A stretch of 64,000 nucleotides of DNA from Limnephilus marmoratus (Eukaryota; Arthropoda; Insecta; Trichoptera; Limnephilidae): the NCBI GenBank assembly GCA_917880885.1, contig OU862917.1, positions 32,290,104-32,354,103 on the forward strand. Direction: 5' to 3'. A model generated the notes under the pieces. The model saw nothing but the letters and a program-made list of their open reading frames with translations, had not been told where the DNA came from and searched no databases. Both the position numbers and the translations under genes were made by a program. Positions 32,690 through 43,252 of the stretch are shown here, piece after piece. The first letter of the stretch is position 1; each line of letters begins with the position of its first letter.

Positions 32690-33540
32690 AATCATTATAA
32701 ACGGATAATTGAAGACTCAGTTAGCAGAGGACAGCCCGCTTTCTTTGATTTTGAATCCCGCTAACTAACTGATCTTGAATTAATCAAAAATGATTATTTA
32801 AAAAATATACCAAGTTTTATTGTCATTTTCACGTGTGTTTCGTCCACCGTTTGACAAAGGCATCTCTGCCAGCTAACAACCGATTTCGGTTTTAAGGTCC
32901 TAAACAAATATTTTTCTTCATTCTGAACCTTTTCAACGTCTTTAACGGCGCTTGGTACGATGAAACGGGCCGAAAATCTTCATTTCGTATCCCCTTATGA
33001 AAATATTTATACCCGCTACTCCCTTCTGTATCTAACCGTATTCATCTCATAGACGCCCGTGCAACCGTAATTTGTCTTAATTCAATATGGGTGGCGGGTA
33101 TGGGTTCCGCCGCCCTACATTATTCGATGCAGCGATATTCTAATGCTCACACACATCAAATATTATTTACACGTTGTCACATAAATATTATGTGATTAGT
33201 GCAGTTCTTGCCTATTTAGTTATTTTGTCTATGGTGTTTTTTTGGGAGACTGGTAATTTTTGGGAAAGAGAGATGTGATTTTTTGTTTATGGTCACTTCC
33301 TTCCGCTGCAGAAGGACTACTGTCGCGGAAATTAGTCACTCCCGATTATGGGGTTTCAATTTCGTTAAATCATGTGAATCTAAGTTGATTTTCACTTAAA
33401 AAGGCGCGGGGTGTTTTTACGTAACACGAGAAGTTCGTGTACGGTTTTATTTATAGTGGATGATGCACAAATCCCACTTTTTCCGAAGTTGGTAGTTGGC
33501 CATCTTGTGGTAATATTTATGGACACGAATTTGTAAAGTG
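32690..33540. other. No recognised gene; short SINE-B 5' fragment
   Basis: Positions 33090-33118 repeat the SINE-B 5' block (GGGTGGCGGGTATGGGTTCC). Nothing else was recognised. Confidence 0.35.
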
Positions 33541-33542
33541 AT

Positions 33543-34046
33543 TTGGTCCTTGTGTTGACTACAATAATATGCCATCATGACCCCGCGTCGCGAATGTCAC
33601 GGATTGCTGACAGTTCTACCGAAATCCGAAAGTCTTGGAGACTGTTGGGGGCCACGTGCCTTTTGAATGGAGTTCGTCGAGATAGCCCGAGGCTGGATAC
33701 GCTCCTTGGAGGTGTAGCGGCCTCCTTCCCAATTAGAAGGACGACCTTGGTTCTCTGGATTCCGCGCCGTCCCCGGTTGAAGAGGCTGGAAGTCCCGTCC
33801 CTTCTCGTGTTCTCTCTACGAAGCAAGTTCGCGGTCGTCATTCGGTGTTATATTCGTTTAGGTAGATTAGCGTGTCCATTAGGAGTCCATCTGGTATGTT
33901 TATATTTTGTATTCCTATATTACATTGATATAAATTTAATGCTAACCTTCCATTGGTATAAATGTGCACAATTTGCATCTCATGTTTGTTTGTTTTCTTG
34001 GCTACAATATAGATTTATAAAATTCATCTTCTTTTTATTTTTCTGA
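33543..34046 (+). CDS. Unassigned 167-codon frame over a GC-rich island
   Basis: Positions 33575-33850 are clearly richer in G and C, and in CpG, than the surroundings. Both this frame and an 88-codon frame on the minus strand (33575-33841) are open there. The plus frame later becomes hydrophobic and AT-driven, so its 3' half is probably not coding. I recognise no domain on either strand. A host exon, a promoter-proximal island or an old element are all possible. Confidence 0.2.
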   Translation: MVLVLTTIICHHDPASRMSRIADSSTEIRKSWRLLGATCLLNGVRRDSPRLDTLLGGVAASFPIRRTTLVLWIPRRPRLKRLEVPSLLVFSLRSKFAVVIRCYIRLGRLACPLGVHLVCLYFVFLYYIDINLMLTFHWYKCAQFASHVCLFSWLQYRFIKFIFFLFF

Positions 34047-34049
34047 AAA

Positions 34050-35120
34050 CCTACCTACCTGACAGATAACTACGTGGCCCATTATCCTGAGCTCTGGTCT
34101 CTGCTCTGCCGCAAAATTATATACGAACATGTCTCGTTTCAACGTGTCTTTGTTTTGCATAATAAATATGCTATAAAATAACACTGGGAAGCATAACGAT
34201 CTGGTAATTTGAAATTTCCTGCTAGTAACACAGAAACTATTACTTTTTTTGTTCACTACCAGTTTTTCTGCCGTTCGATTGATTTGGTGGTGTTTTTCTA
34301 AATATTGTACCAAATAAAGGTTTCCACTTATACAAATAAACTGCATACCTCTTTATTATTTGTAGGTTATGCTGTTTTTTTTCTATCCTGTAAAATTTGT
34401 ATTTTGTGCCTTACGACATATTACAGCTGTATGAACGATAATAATATGCTATTTTGACGACGCTTGCTCGCTACGCGACTGTCACAAATATGATTCATGA
34501 GGTTTCACTGTCGATTACTTCTTTTTATCAATATTTCTTGCTTTATTTTGTCTTGCTAGTGATATAAATTGTGTGCTGAAACTTTTATATTAGCCGGTCA
34601 GCAAATAAAATTGCTTTCAATGCATTTAGCTCTTTCATATTACTCTAGACATAATTGCATATTATAAATTGAAGGTAAAATATTCCAGCTTGCAGCGGAA
34701 TTAAATATCTTGCAAAATAAAGAAATTTAACAGCTTCTTATAAATCAAGATCTTGAAAATTATAAGGTGATGTCTGAGTGATCGATGGAGACATGCGGTT
34801 TATCGGGTAGTTTTAAATTATACGTATATATTGAAAAATACGAGTATATTTCGAGACCGGTAAAGATAAATAGCTAATTCGCCGTGCAGCTGGAAAGAAA
34901 GAGTGGCTGAAGCGCCATAGTGCTGTATGAAATCGGTTTTTCGTATGAAGATTTTCAGAAAATTTCAGTTTGGCAGTGCACTGCACACGAATTTCCTCAA
35001 ATTCTTCATACAAAAAAAAACGAAATTTAAAAAGAAAAACGTTTTCTGCTCCACCAACACCAATAATGTCTTTTTTTTCAATATTGGCACTCTAGCACAC
35101 TGAAAAGTCATGATGTGCTA
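34050..35120. other. AT-rich, no recognised gene
   Basis: Short frames only (34035-34346 minus, 34813-35013 minus) with no family resemblance. Confidence 0.3.
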
Positions 35121-35124
35121 CTTG

Positions 35125-35181
35125 GCCCCTGTGTAATTATTTTTCTCAGTGCCTTCTGCGTTGAGCTAATGTAAAAAAAAA
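35125..35181 (+). mobile_element. Isolated J1/SINE-B 3' tail
   Basis: Only the terminal part is present: TTATTTTTCTCAGTGCCTTC, then GCGTTGAGCTAATGTAAAAA. A 57-bp insertion carrying just the presumed RT-recognition end is what extreme 5' truncation would give. Confidence 0.6.
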
Positions 35182-35251
35182 GTTAAATTCAAAGGAGCTC
35201 GTTTTGAAAATATGATTTTATATCATTTTTAATTGCTAAATTACTATTTAA

Positions 35252-35947
35252 GAGGGCATTACCAGAGAAAACCAGAAATATGTCATTTTCAAATCAGATT
35301 TTCGACGTATTGACTCTTTCCCACAAAAAAATTATAAATAGATTTCGAAAGATTGTTGTTTTATCTAGCATTCGCATGTAATAAATTTTGAGAATTTTTT
35401 AAAATTTTTAGTATAATAAGGTTATTCCATAAGTCGTTGGCAGATTTGTTAAATTTTCAAAAAAGACTTTGTATTATACCACACCCATTTCAAATAATAT
35501 AATCATGCAGTAAAATATATCAATACATTATCTAGCAAACGCATGTTTTAGAATTTTAATTTTAGTTTCAATAAAATCATTAAAAAATATGTACGTACAT
35601 GTGTTTCTTGACGAAAATTGGTCCATTTGTGTATTTATTTGCGCACTTACAAACTAATATATTTCAGATTTTTTTAACATTCTTATTAAATTTAGACATT
35701 ATTGAAAAATGATAAATACTTATAATCAAAAAATAATTACAAAAAGTACATTATTTTAATAGTTTTAACATCACGCCTTTCAGCATTTTTGGATGAAGGT
35801 ATAAATTAAAGCTAATTTGGATTGAAATAAATTCGATATTGAGTTATAATTTAAAAAAGCTGGTCTCTTATTGTAACCGCCCTGCACGATCGTAAGAACG
35901 ACTTTCGACGAAATGTGGATTTTCGTCCGCTGGCTGCTTAAACGCTC
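35252..35947. mobile_element. TTAA-flanked non-autonomous element, copy 3 (696 bp)
   Basis: Left TTAA at 35248-35251; the right flank is TTTA, one substitution from TTAA. It starts GAGGGCATTACCAG and ends CTGCTTAAACGCTC. Very similar to the copy at 30511-31143 and more diverged from the one at 14193-14904. Confidence 0.75.
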
Positions 35948-36004
35948 TTTAGACAAGATTTATATGCATAGCACAAAGGGTAACAATTATTATAAGTAAT
36001 AATT

Positions 36005-36152
36005 CAACTAATTATTTTTCCATGTTATGGGCAAATATGAATATATTCGGATACTTTTATCCGAGACGCTATCCAGGTTACAAACCAATTCTTAGAATGA
36101 TTGTTTCCAATAAAAAGGGTAGTTGCCCATAATATGGAAAAATAGTTGGTTG
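36005..36152. repeat. 148-bp inverted-repeat element with 30-bp ends
   Basis: Arms 36005-36034 and 36123-36152 are complementary with 3 mismatches (core TATTTTTCCAT). The interior is 88 bp. It is probably a small MITE inserted at the end of a SINE-C tail. No clear duplication. Confidence 0.6.
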
Positions 36153-36221
36153 AAGATAATTTTTAATTTTAATTCTAAAATTTGAAATATGAGATTGACT
36201 ATTATGACGCCTTGACAGAAG

Positions 36222-36296
36222 GGAGCAATGGCGAAATTGGTTAACGCGCACGTCCCGGTTAGACGAGAGGTCTGGGTTCGAGTCCCAGTTGCGACC
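36222..36296 (+). tRNA. tRNA-like unit, probably a pseudogene
   Basis: Box A TGGCGAAATTGG (36229-36240) and box B GTTCGAGTC (36277-36285) match the pol III consensus. The T stem CTGGG/CCCAG is perfect. The acceptor stem has two mismatches (positions 2 and 3). The anticodon arm CGTC/GACG closes a loop CCGGTTA, nominally GGT (Thr) but with C33. A T6 run at 36303-36308 would terminate pol III. It could be a true tRNA only if the loop is misread. Confidence 0.45.
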
Positions 36297-36472
36297 ATTG
36301 TCTTTTTTCTGTTTTCTATGTCTTGTACTCTTTCATATTTTCGTTAAGATTTTTATTAATAATTTATTAGTCTAAAATAAAGTTGGTTGTATGCAGGTGG
36401 AAAAATGTAATAAGCAGTAATTGTTTAATGAAACATTAGTATATATTGAATTATTTGGCGGGTAGGAAATAA

Positions 36473-36544
36473 GCCGAGGTAGCTCAGTGGACAGAGTAGT
36501 TGACCGGAAATCAGAAGGACACGGGTTCGAGTCCCGTCGGCGGC
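36473..36544 (+). tRNA. tRNA-like unit (SINE-C head)
   Basis: 72 nt with the same frame as the unit at 22584-22655. The T arm (CGGGTTCGAGTCCCG) and D arm are intact. The acceptor stem has mismatches at positions 5 and 6. The anticodon loop CCGGAAA (nominal GGA, Ser) again lacks U33. A T6 run follows at 36551-36556. Confidence 0.45.
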
Positions 36545-36837
36545 ATGTATCTTTTTTCGGGAGATTTTTTTCAATGTAGATGAGTGTTTCAGGCTAATAA
36601 TTATTACTTATAATAATTGTTACCCTTTACGATTTTATAAATTATTTTTGGCATTTTTCTGAACTTTTTACCAATAGCCGTTAGCCATTGCCGTTAATGG
36701 CTCACCGTAAAGCTGTCGAAGTCATTTTCCCTAAGTTTTCAAGCGTTTTTTTAACAATTATTATATACCGATTTGGATACAGCTTTGTCTAAGAAGCAGA
36801 CGGGTTCAATAAACTAACAATATTTTAGTCGATATCA

Positions 36838-37450
36838 ACCAGGCTCCATCGAAGCCAGAGTTAAGTTAGCCTCTCAAAAACTGGGCGTGCTGTACAGGGC
36901 CCGCAGATACTTTAATAGTACATAACTGCTAACCCTGTACAAATCGCAAGTGCGCCCCACGATTGAATTTGGCAGCCACCTCTGGTCTGGAGCCCCAAAA
37001 TATCTGGAAAAAAAAACCATCGACTCTGTCCAGAAACGGGCGGTCCGTCTGATGGATTCTCCTAATTTAACAGACGGATTGCAATCTTTAGAGCACGGGT
37101 TGGAATGCTATCCTTGTTCTACCGGTACTTCAATGGAAGATGCTCCGAGAAACTAGCGTCATCGATCCCTTCGGCACCGGTGCATAGTCGGGAAACACGC
37201 CAAACGCGTGCCCAACGTATGTACACGGTTGACATTGGTCACACGAGAACGGGTAGCAACAGCTCGGCTGTGGAACGATTTGCCCGCCTCTGTGTTTCCT
37301 CCTTCTTACAACCTACAACATGGGTCTCTTCAAGACCAATGTTCATTCCTTACTCTCCTCAAAAAGACCCTCCACGGAGCATCTCAGATGATTTAGGCCC
37401 TGAGGAAAATTATTTTCCTCAGGGCCTCCTGTGTGGAGTTAATGTAAAGA
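36838..37450 (+). pseudogene. LINE J1 C-terminus with perfect 3' hairpin
   Basis: It encodes SIEARVKLASQKLGVLYRAR, a stop where the minus copy has Gln, then LLTLYKSQVRPTIEFGSHLW and DSVQKRAVRLMDSPNLTDGL, with frameshifts and a small deletion near 37090 and 37250. The region matches 4362-4970 closely. The 3' end carries the best-preserved hairpin of the family and GTGGAGTTAATGTAAAG. Confidence 0.85.
37370..37439 (+). other. Nested 3' hairpin of the J1/SINE-B tail
   Basis: The inner stem is GGCCCTGAGGAAAA (37397-37410) with TTTTCCTCAGGGCC (37414-37427), 14 perfect pairs and a 3-nt loop. The outer stem CTCCACGGAG (37370-37379) pairs with CTGTGTGGAG (37430-37439) at 8 of 10 positions. Its place just before the A-rich tail suggests the RNA structure the element's reverse transcriptase recognises. 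Confidence 0.75.
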
Positions 37451-38550
37451 AAAAAAACCGTCGGATTAATAAATTGAGGGTCAAATAATTTTATCTTGTC
37501 AATGTTGATAATTTCAAGGCGTTCGTGCTAAGGACCCAGGCAGTCTTAACTTTCTGCTTTATTATTAATTAATTTTAATCATCGGCATTTATATTTCACC
37601 CGACGCGGTGGAAGGATATTGGAATCTTTGACTTAATTAATAAGAGAAAATTCATTTGCACAAAGGAAAAGTCCTGGTCTAAATTAATTGGCAAAGACGA
37701 AAACCGCATCCAAAGAAAGGAAAGGAATTCACCAGAAATGCGGCAATGCCAATATTAAAACTTAAAACCACAGATAAAAAACATTATTTACGAACCTATT
37801 TTATTCATAAATAAATGTATTTTTAATATGTTGATTTGAAACGTGGATACCTAACCCATAACTAAATACTAATTATACTTTACCATAATGTCTGAAAGTT
37901 GATTCAAATTTTCATGTATCAACAATCTTCGTAGATATTTTTTTATAAGAATATGCTTTGAAAATTTCTGCTAACAAATTACCTCTCGTATTCCAATAAA
38001 TTCCTACGCCATATTTGTCTTCTATGCAATATTGAGTTCAACGCACTGAACTGTTTGCAGAGAGTGTAAACTGTTTTTGAACAATAAAATGGATTGCACG
38101 ATTTCAGAATTAGAAAACATGTACTGAAAAGCTTAAACACATTTTTTCGCGTAAGTCTTCCATTGATCTAATTTTCAATAAATTTTAGGATATTTTAAGA
38201 CTTGTGCTAGCGGTTCCTTGGTGTGTAAGTTTGGGTGTGTGGGTGAAATTTAAAATAAAGTTAAATTACATTTTGAGTGCAACTGCTACTCACAAAAAGT
38301 AAAACAACCAATTCTATGCATTTAAATTTTTGTTCTACATTTTTTATGTCAATTTTGTTAGATAGGTACTTTTCTATTTCTGTCAAATGTTTTGTTGTTA
38401 TTAGTCAGGTTTTACCGGCCTACCCAAGTAGATAAAAGTTTTTTATTATTTTTTTATTTATTGTTATCAAGTTTAATTTGTAGAACTGCATTTAAATTTT
38501 TATTTTCAATAATATTATTATTCTAACTAACAAACCATCACGCCGTTTCC
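37451..38550. other. AT-rich, no recognised gene
   Basis: No open frame or repeat relationship was noticed. Confidence 0.3.
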
Positions 38551-38553
38551 CTC

Positions 38554-38584
38554 TTGCTTTCCGGGCAAAAAGCCCGGAAAGCAA
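38554..38584. repeat. Strong hairpin, 13-bp arms
   Basis: TTGCTTTCCGGGC (38554-38566), loop AAAAA, GCCCGGAAAGCAA (38572-38584). It is perfect and GC-rich in an AT-rich area. It is not followed by a T run on the plus strand. Role unknown. Confidence 0.8.
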
Positions 38585-38701
38585 AGTGTCGTGACGTCAC
38601 CGTAAAGTCATTGTATGGGAATGTATGATATGACACAAGCCATCGTATTAATTTATTCGTTTATTTACATACTGTTCATAGAGATTTAGTTGTTGTGTTT
38701 A

Positions 38702-38735
38702 TTGAAACATTATTTAGGCCTAAATAATGTTTCAA
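38702..38735. repeat. Perfect 34-bp palindrome
   Basis: TTGAAACATTATTTAGG is followed at once by its complement CCTAAATAATGTTTCAA, with no spacer. Such palindromes are usually unstable, so this one is recent or the mark of a terminal repeat or fold-back event. Confidence 0.9.
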
Positions 38736-38759
38736 AAATTAAGGTATCTCTTATTAGTT

Positions 38760-39636
38760 TATCTTCTTGAGGGAGCGGAGCCAGTATCGGAGTCAGTCTT
38801 TATTTGTAGCTACGTAGCGGAGGTCGATGCGGAGCTGAGTGACAGTGGTGATGAGTGAAGAAAGGTCAGTACACTACGGCGGTGAAGATCACAGGACTTC
38901 AGGAAGCTGGCGTGTTGCACTACACCATGGCGGTGTAGAATGACCTTGATCCAGGCGGTCGACCGTCGTCGCGTTGACGAGGTATTGGCGGCTGTGTGTC
39001 CAGTGGGTCGGAGCACATACGTAACACAGGAAGGAACCTTGAGAGGCGATGAGGATGCTGGCGCGTTGCCGGTTGCGGTTGCTGCTCATTGCAGGATGCT
39101 GGATGCTGGCGCGTTGCCGGTTGTGGTTGCTGCTCGTTGCAGGATGCTGGTTGACATCTCATGTCGAGATGGTAGTCGGAGAAGTTCCTCGAAGGTGCTG
39201 GAATGTTCCTGGGTCACACTGGATATGTGTTGTATCACTTGCTGACTGCGCGCGAACGATATCAGCCTGCGTGGGCGGATATTGCGTAGCGACACTGAAT
39301 CATCGCCCGATGTGTAGTTGTCGAACCATGAATGAAAACACTAGACTTAAGACTGAGCTGCATGCGGCTCGTGCTCGCTTTTATACTCTGCCGGACGGGC
39401 AAGTAGTTTTGCTGACGGTAGGTAACGCCGGGTGAACTCATGCAAAGCCGAGGTATCGCTCGAACTTTCTGCGGGCACTTGAACGGTACAGCCAGACGTT
39501 CTAGCTCTTTCGCGTAGGTGGCGGATTATTCCTAGGCGGCAGCGGTAGGTAGTTCGTAGGTATGTGCTTCCAGCGAATTCTGTGGAGGTCAGTGGCGCAG
39601 CGGTAAATTTCGCAGAGCGGTTAAGTGACCGCCACA
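38760..39636 (-). mobile_element. Possible solo LTR
   Basis: On the minus strand the segment starts TGTGGCGGTCACTTAACC near 39636. It has a TATA box (TATAAAAG, 39378-39385) followed by an ACGAGCC..CTCAGTCTTAAG-type start region, and an AATAAA signal at 38799-38804 near its other end. The layout resembles the U3-R-U5 of an insect LTR retrotransposon. The right border and the 5-bp duplication could not be fixed, so this may instead be part of a host promoter. No gag/pol nearby. Confidence 0.4.
39053..39150 (+). repeat. ~48-bp tandem duplication
   Basis: GGATGCTGGCGCGTTGCCGG followed by TTG(C/T)GGTTGCTGCTC occurs twice, with the start of a third unit. It keeps frames open on both strands, which explains the short overlapping frames here. 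Inside the possible LTR. Confidence 0.75.
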
Positions 39637-39639
39637 CTA

Positions 39640-40430
39640 TTATTGAAAATATTCAAAAACTACTACACAAAATAGTAATGCTATTTCTAGGGAGTATACT
39701 TCGAACGACGGAATTTAAAATGGCGGCAGTAGATCAGCTGATTGCCTGATCCTATACTAATTTATCAGGAGTGATGACGTCACACGATTCACCATACATA
39801 CGGTGGTTTTCGGGGGGTCTTGAAAAATTAAAACTTTGACAATTATTTTAACTATTAAATCTAACTCTAAAAATAAAAATTCGGTTATTTAGGTTAGAAG
39901 GTCAGAATTCATTAAAAAAAAATTAAAAATTGGACTGGAGTTCTCTATTGTAGTCACATTTAAACAATAGATCAGAACTTGTTTATAAATAAACTAATAT
40001 TATAAATTGAATAATAATATAATTGAATATATTAAAGAAATAAAAATTAGATAAATGCTATGCACGACTTTTGTCCTAAATCTATGAGTCTTATTTACTA
40101 GTAATGTAATATATGAGAAGCAACTAGATACTCGTACATATCTAAAGACAAACATTTTGATATATTCGGCAAGATGTTCTGTTTGGCGACCGCTGTTCCA
40201 TTGTCGGCTGCTATTCGCATATTGATTTATCGCGCTAATGCCGCAGATAAACTTTTGATAACTTAATTGTTTCGGGTCGTTGTGGGGGGGGCAATCCCGA
40301 AACCCACCCCCTCTACCCCACCCCTCCCCTCCCATCTCCCACCCACACAAAGCCACCCGTCTGGGCGCCAATAACAGGCCCGGAGTGTGTGTGCGGTGTG
40401 TGCGCTGCACGCAAGCCGACACATTCATGC
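39640..40430. other. No recognised gene
   Basis: A CRE-like TGACGTCA occurs at 39775-39782, and another at 38594-38601 beyond the other side of the LTR candidate. Otherwise AT-rich with a C-rich patch at 40280-40345. Confidence 0.3.
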
Positions 40431-40618
40431 ATCAATTAACCCCGTGTGCATACTGGCGGTGGGGCAAATCCGAACGCCCAGGCATTGATTAGCGGTTTGT
40501 CATCGATATGCAAGAAAACAATATGCAGTTGTTTGATTATGTACTTTATTGTGCTTGGAATTTCAATTCTACTAGATATTTATGTTTATTTCTCGGTTCT
40601 AAACAGTGTACCTACTAT

Positions 40619-41416
40619 TAGGGATGTCGAAAGTGAAAAAAAATATCGATATATCGATGTATCGATATTTATTAAAATATCAATATCGACGTCGATATAA
40701 CGAGGAAAAAATATCAATATATCGATATATCGGTCAAATTTTGAAGAGATTTTGTGTTTTTAAAATAATAGTGTATTCAGCTCAATATTATCAATAGTAA
40801 TTTTTGTACACAATTTGCTTTTTTTAATGTACAAAAATCTCAAAAAAAATTAAGGTATTTTTATCACTATTCATTTTTATTACGTAATAATTACAAAAAT
40901 ATTAAAAACTAAAAAGCTGTCTTCTAACTTATATGTACATACAAAGTTTGTATGCGTCTCAGTAACATTCTATTGGCGTATTAATCTGTCAAAAAGGACT
41001 TCGTGTTTAGAACAAGGTATAGTCAATATTCATAGACAATTGGGAACCAACACATAGGAGTGGCTTAGAAAAAAATGGCGAAAATTAGCATTACATTTCT
41101 ATGTATGTACCTACACACATGAGATAGTATTGGTGATCACAAATACTAATACAAAGGCAATAGATTTGTAAGCTATTAATAGTTAAAATTTCAACCGCCA
41201 GATGTCATGATCCAATACAGTTACTTTTTTCCGTTCGTTCCTAACGGTTTTGGATTCTAGTGACTTTAAATACATAAATTTGAAAAATATTGTTTTTGAT
41301 ACAATTTTCGATATTGGATATTTTGTATCGATATATCGGATCAAAATATATCGGCTAAAAATATCGATATATTGAATTAAAAATATCGATATATCGATAC
41401 TTTTTCAACAAGCCTA
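40619..41416. mobile_element. Non-autonomous hAT element with TATCGATA-rich ends
   Basis: Perfect 8-bp duplications CCTACTAT lie at 40611-40618 and 41417-41424. The ends are TAGGGATGTCGAAAG and the complement of TAGGCTTGTTGAAAAAG, both followed by strings of TATCGATATATCGAT. TAGGG ends with 8-bp duplications fit hAT. The interior is AT-rich and non-coding. Confidence 0.8.
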
Positions 41417-41789
41417 CCTACTATGAATACGCCAATTAACCCCTTATGCCCAATAATGGGGGGACGTGCGCCCTATAATTGATTAGCGATTTTCAATTTG
41501 TTGGCTATTAAGTGTAGTGGTTTGGATAAGATACTCTATTGTGATTAGTGAAAATGTATTTTTTGTTCATGTTTTAACACGATACGATTGTTCCCCCGGC
41601 CAGCAGCACTCCTGTCCCGGTGAGACCGGTACACCGAGGGCGCTGATTTGTTAGGACTTGGAACACGTGCTCTGGGGATGTAAAGGAGGTTGGAAATAGA
41701 CCGATTTGCCCGTACATGGCGACCTAATAAGCCAATATTGGAATTTAGGAGGGGTAGGAATAAAGGAATGGATTGAGCGCTCTGATTTT

Positions 41790-42380
41790 TTGCCTCTTCT
41801 TGTGTCTGGCTTTTCTTGTCTCTTCTTGCTTCTCCTTGTTTCTTCTTGTCTCTTCTCGCTTCTTCTTGGATCTTCTCGCCTCTCTTTGCCTCTCCTTGAA
41901 TCTTCCCGTCTCTTCTCGGCTCTTCTTGTCTCTTCTTGCTTGTTCTTGTCTCTACTTGCCTCTTCTTGGATATTCTCGTCTCTTCTCGGCTCTTAGTGGT
42001 TTTTCTTGTCTCTTCGTACCTACTTCTTCTTTTTTTTACATGAGCTCCACACATGTCATCTTTGGGGATGCTGTGTGGAGGGTTTTTTTTTAAGAAAAGG
42101 GAGGAGAGGAGAGTTCTGGGAAGGTAGGAATCTGGGGTTCAGTGTGTCCTGGTCATCTCCCTCCAAGACCTAGACAAACCTCACCCCATGAACCCGGGCA
42201 CCCCTGCTAAGTCACCAAACGTAGCGAACAACTTGGGGTGACCTATGGCAGAGGTGTTGGTTATCCATTAAAGGTTCCCGGGGCGGCGGTATGGATTCCT
42301 GCCTCCCAAATTGACTCGTTTATCTCATCGATTCTTCTTGACTCTTCTGGGATCATCGTCTCTTCTTGGTTTTTGTTCAT
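41790..42380. repeat. TCTTCTTG-type minisatellite split by a SINE-B
   Basis: A degenerate ~10-bp unit (TCTTCTTGTC and variants) covers 41790-42025 and resumes at 42330-42370 after the SINE-B at 42029-42314. The minus-strand frame 41545-42054, rich in Arg, Lys and Glu, is a by-product of this repeat. Confidence 0.75.
42029..42314 (-). mobile_element. SINE-B copy, near full length
   Basis: The minus strand runs from the 5' block (GGGAGGCAGGAATCCATACC) through CACCTCTGCCATAGGTCACC, CGCTACGTTTGGTGACTTAG and GTCTTGGAGGG to CACACAGCATCCCCAAAGAT and GTGTGGAGCTCATGTAAAAA. The segment between TCTTGG and ACCCCAGATTCC is shortened. The inner hairpin is deleted while the outer stem is kept. Confidence 0.8.
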
Positions 42381-43252
42381 GTTTTAAATAAATAAATTAG
42401 CTCCGTATGGGGGGGTAAATCCGCACATCTTGAATCGATTAGCGGTTTTTCATCGATGTGCAAGAAATAATTTTAGAAACAAATTTCGTTGTTTAATTAT
42501 TAACTTTATTTATCACCATTCGAACAGAAATAAATTTATACTGATTTTTTGGTATATTTCTTGAGTGAATGTACATTGGAGGTTATCCACCATTTACCCG
42601 CCCTGGTATAATAACAGATGGTTACTCCTTCAAGGCTCTCGCAAGGACGCTAATTTTTTTTTGAATGAACGAATCTACATTTAATTTTGAACTAATCTGG
42701 ACCTCCACTGTCCCTGCATACGTTGTTAGTAGGCAGTATGCAAGTGGGAAATCAATGAGTGTTAGTATGACTATATTGTTATTTTTACGAGTATTGCACC
42801 TAAGAATTCATGCATCAATTTATTATCCCTGTAGGCATACTAGCGGTGTTGTAAATCCGGACGCCCTATCATTTATTAGCTGTTTGTCATCGATACCCAG
42901 TATACCCACATATTATGCAAGAAGACAATATTTTTCATGATTAACCCTGTAATTGAGATTCAGTTCTACGGGGAATGTAATATCATGAACGTAAAAGAGC
43001 TATATAGTTATTTCAATACTATTAACATTGCAGAAAGAACACAGCAAATTCGTACTACTAAATTGACTCTGGTCAGAACTTTGTGACAATTCAGACTAAA
43101 TCTTCTTTTGGTCAAACAAATTATTGGTACCAGGCTCCAATTAGGTATATTAATTCCTTGTGCAGTTTTAAAAATATTGTTAAATTATGTGTGTTAGCCG
43201 AGGTTGCCAAAACTTTTCTAAATTAAAAGCATAAAGTAATTTTTATTTAAGT

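Larger units (their letters stand above)
35951..36640. mobile_element. SINE-C copies and a second tRNA-like unit
   Basis: 35955-36004 is a minus SINE-C tail (GCATAGCACAAAGGGTAACA). 36340-36630 is a plus SINE-C copy with about 110 bp upstream of its tRNA-like head that also precede the head at 22655. This means the repeat unit extends 5' of the tRNA. Between them lie a hairpin element and a different tRNA-like unit. Confidence 0.65.

Noticed and set aside
39049..39435. 128-codon plus frame and its overlaps
   Set aside because: They are kept open by a 48-bp tandem duplication in GC-rich sequence on both strands; no domain recognised.
41545..42054. 169-codon minus frame rich in Arg, Lys and Glu
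   Set aside because: It is generated by the TCTTCTTG-type minisatellite and runs into a SINE-B; composition, not coding selection, keeps it open.
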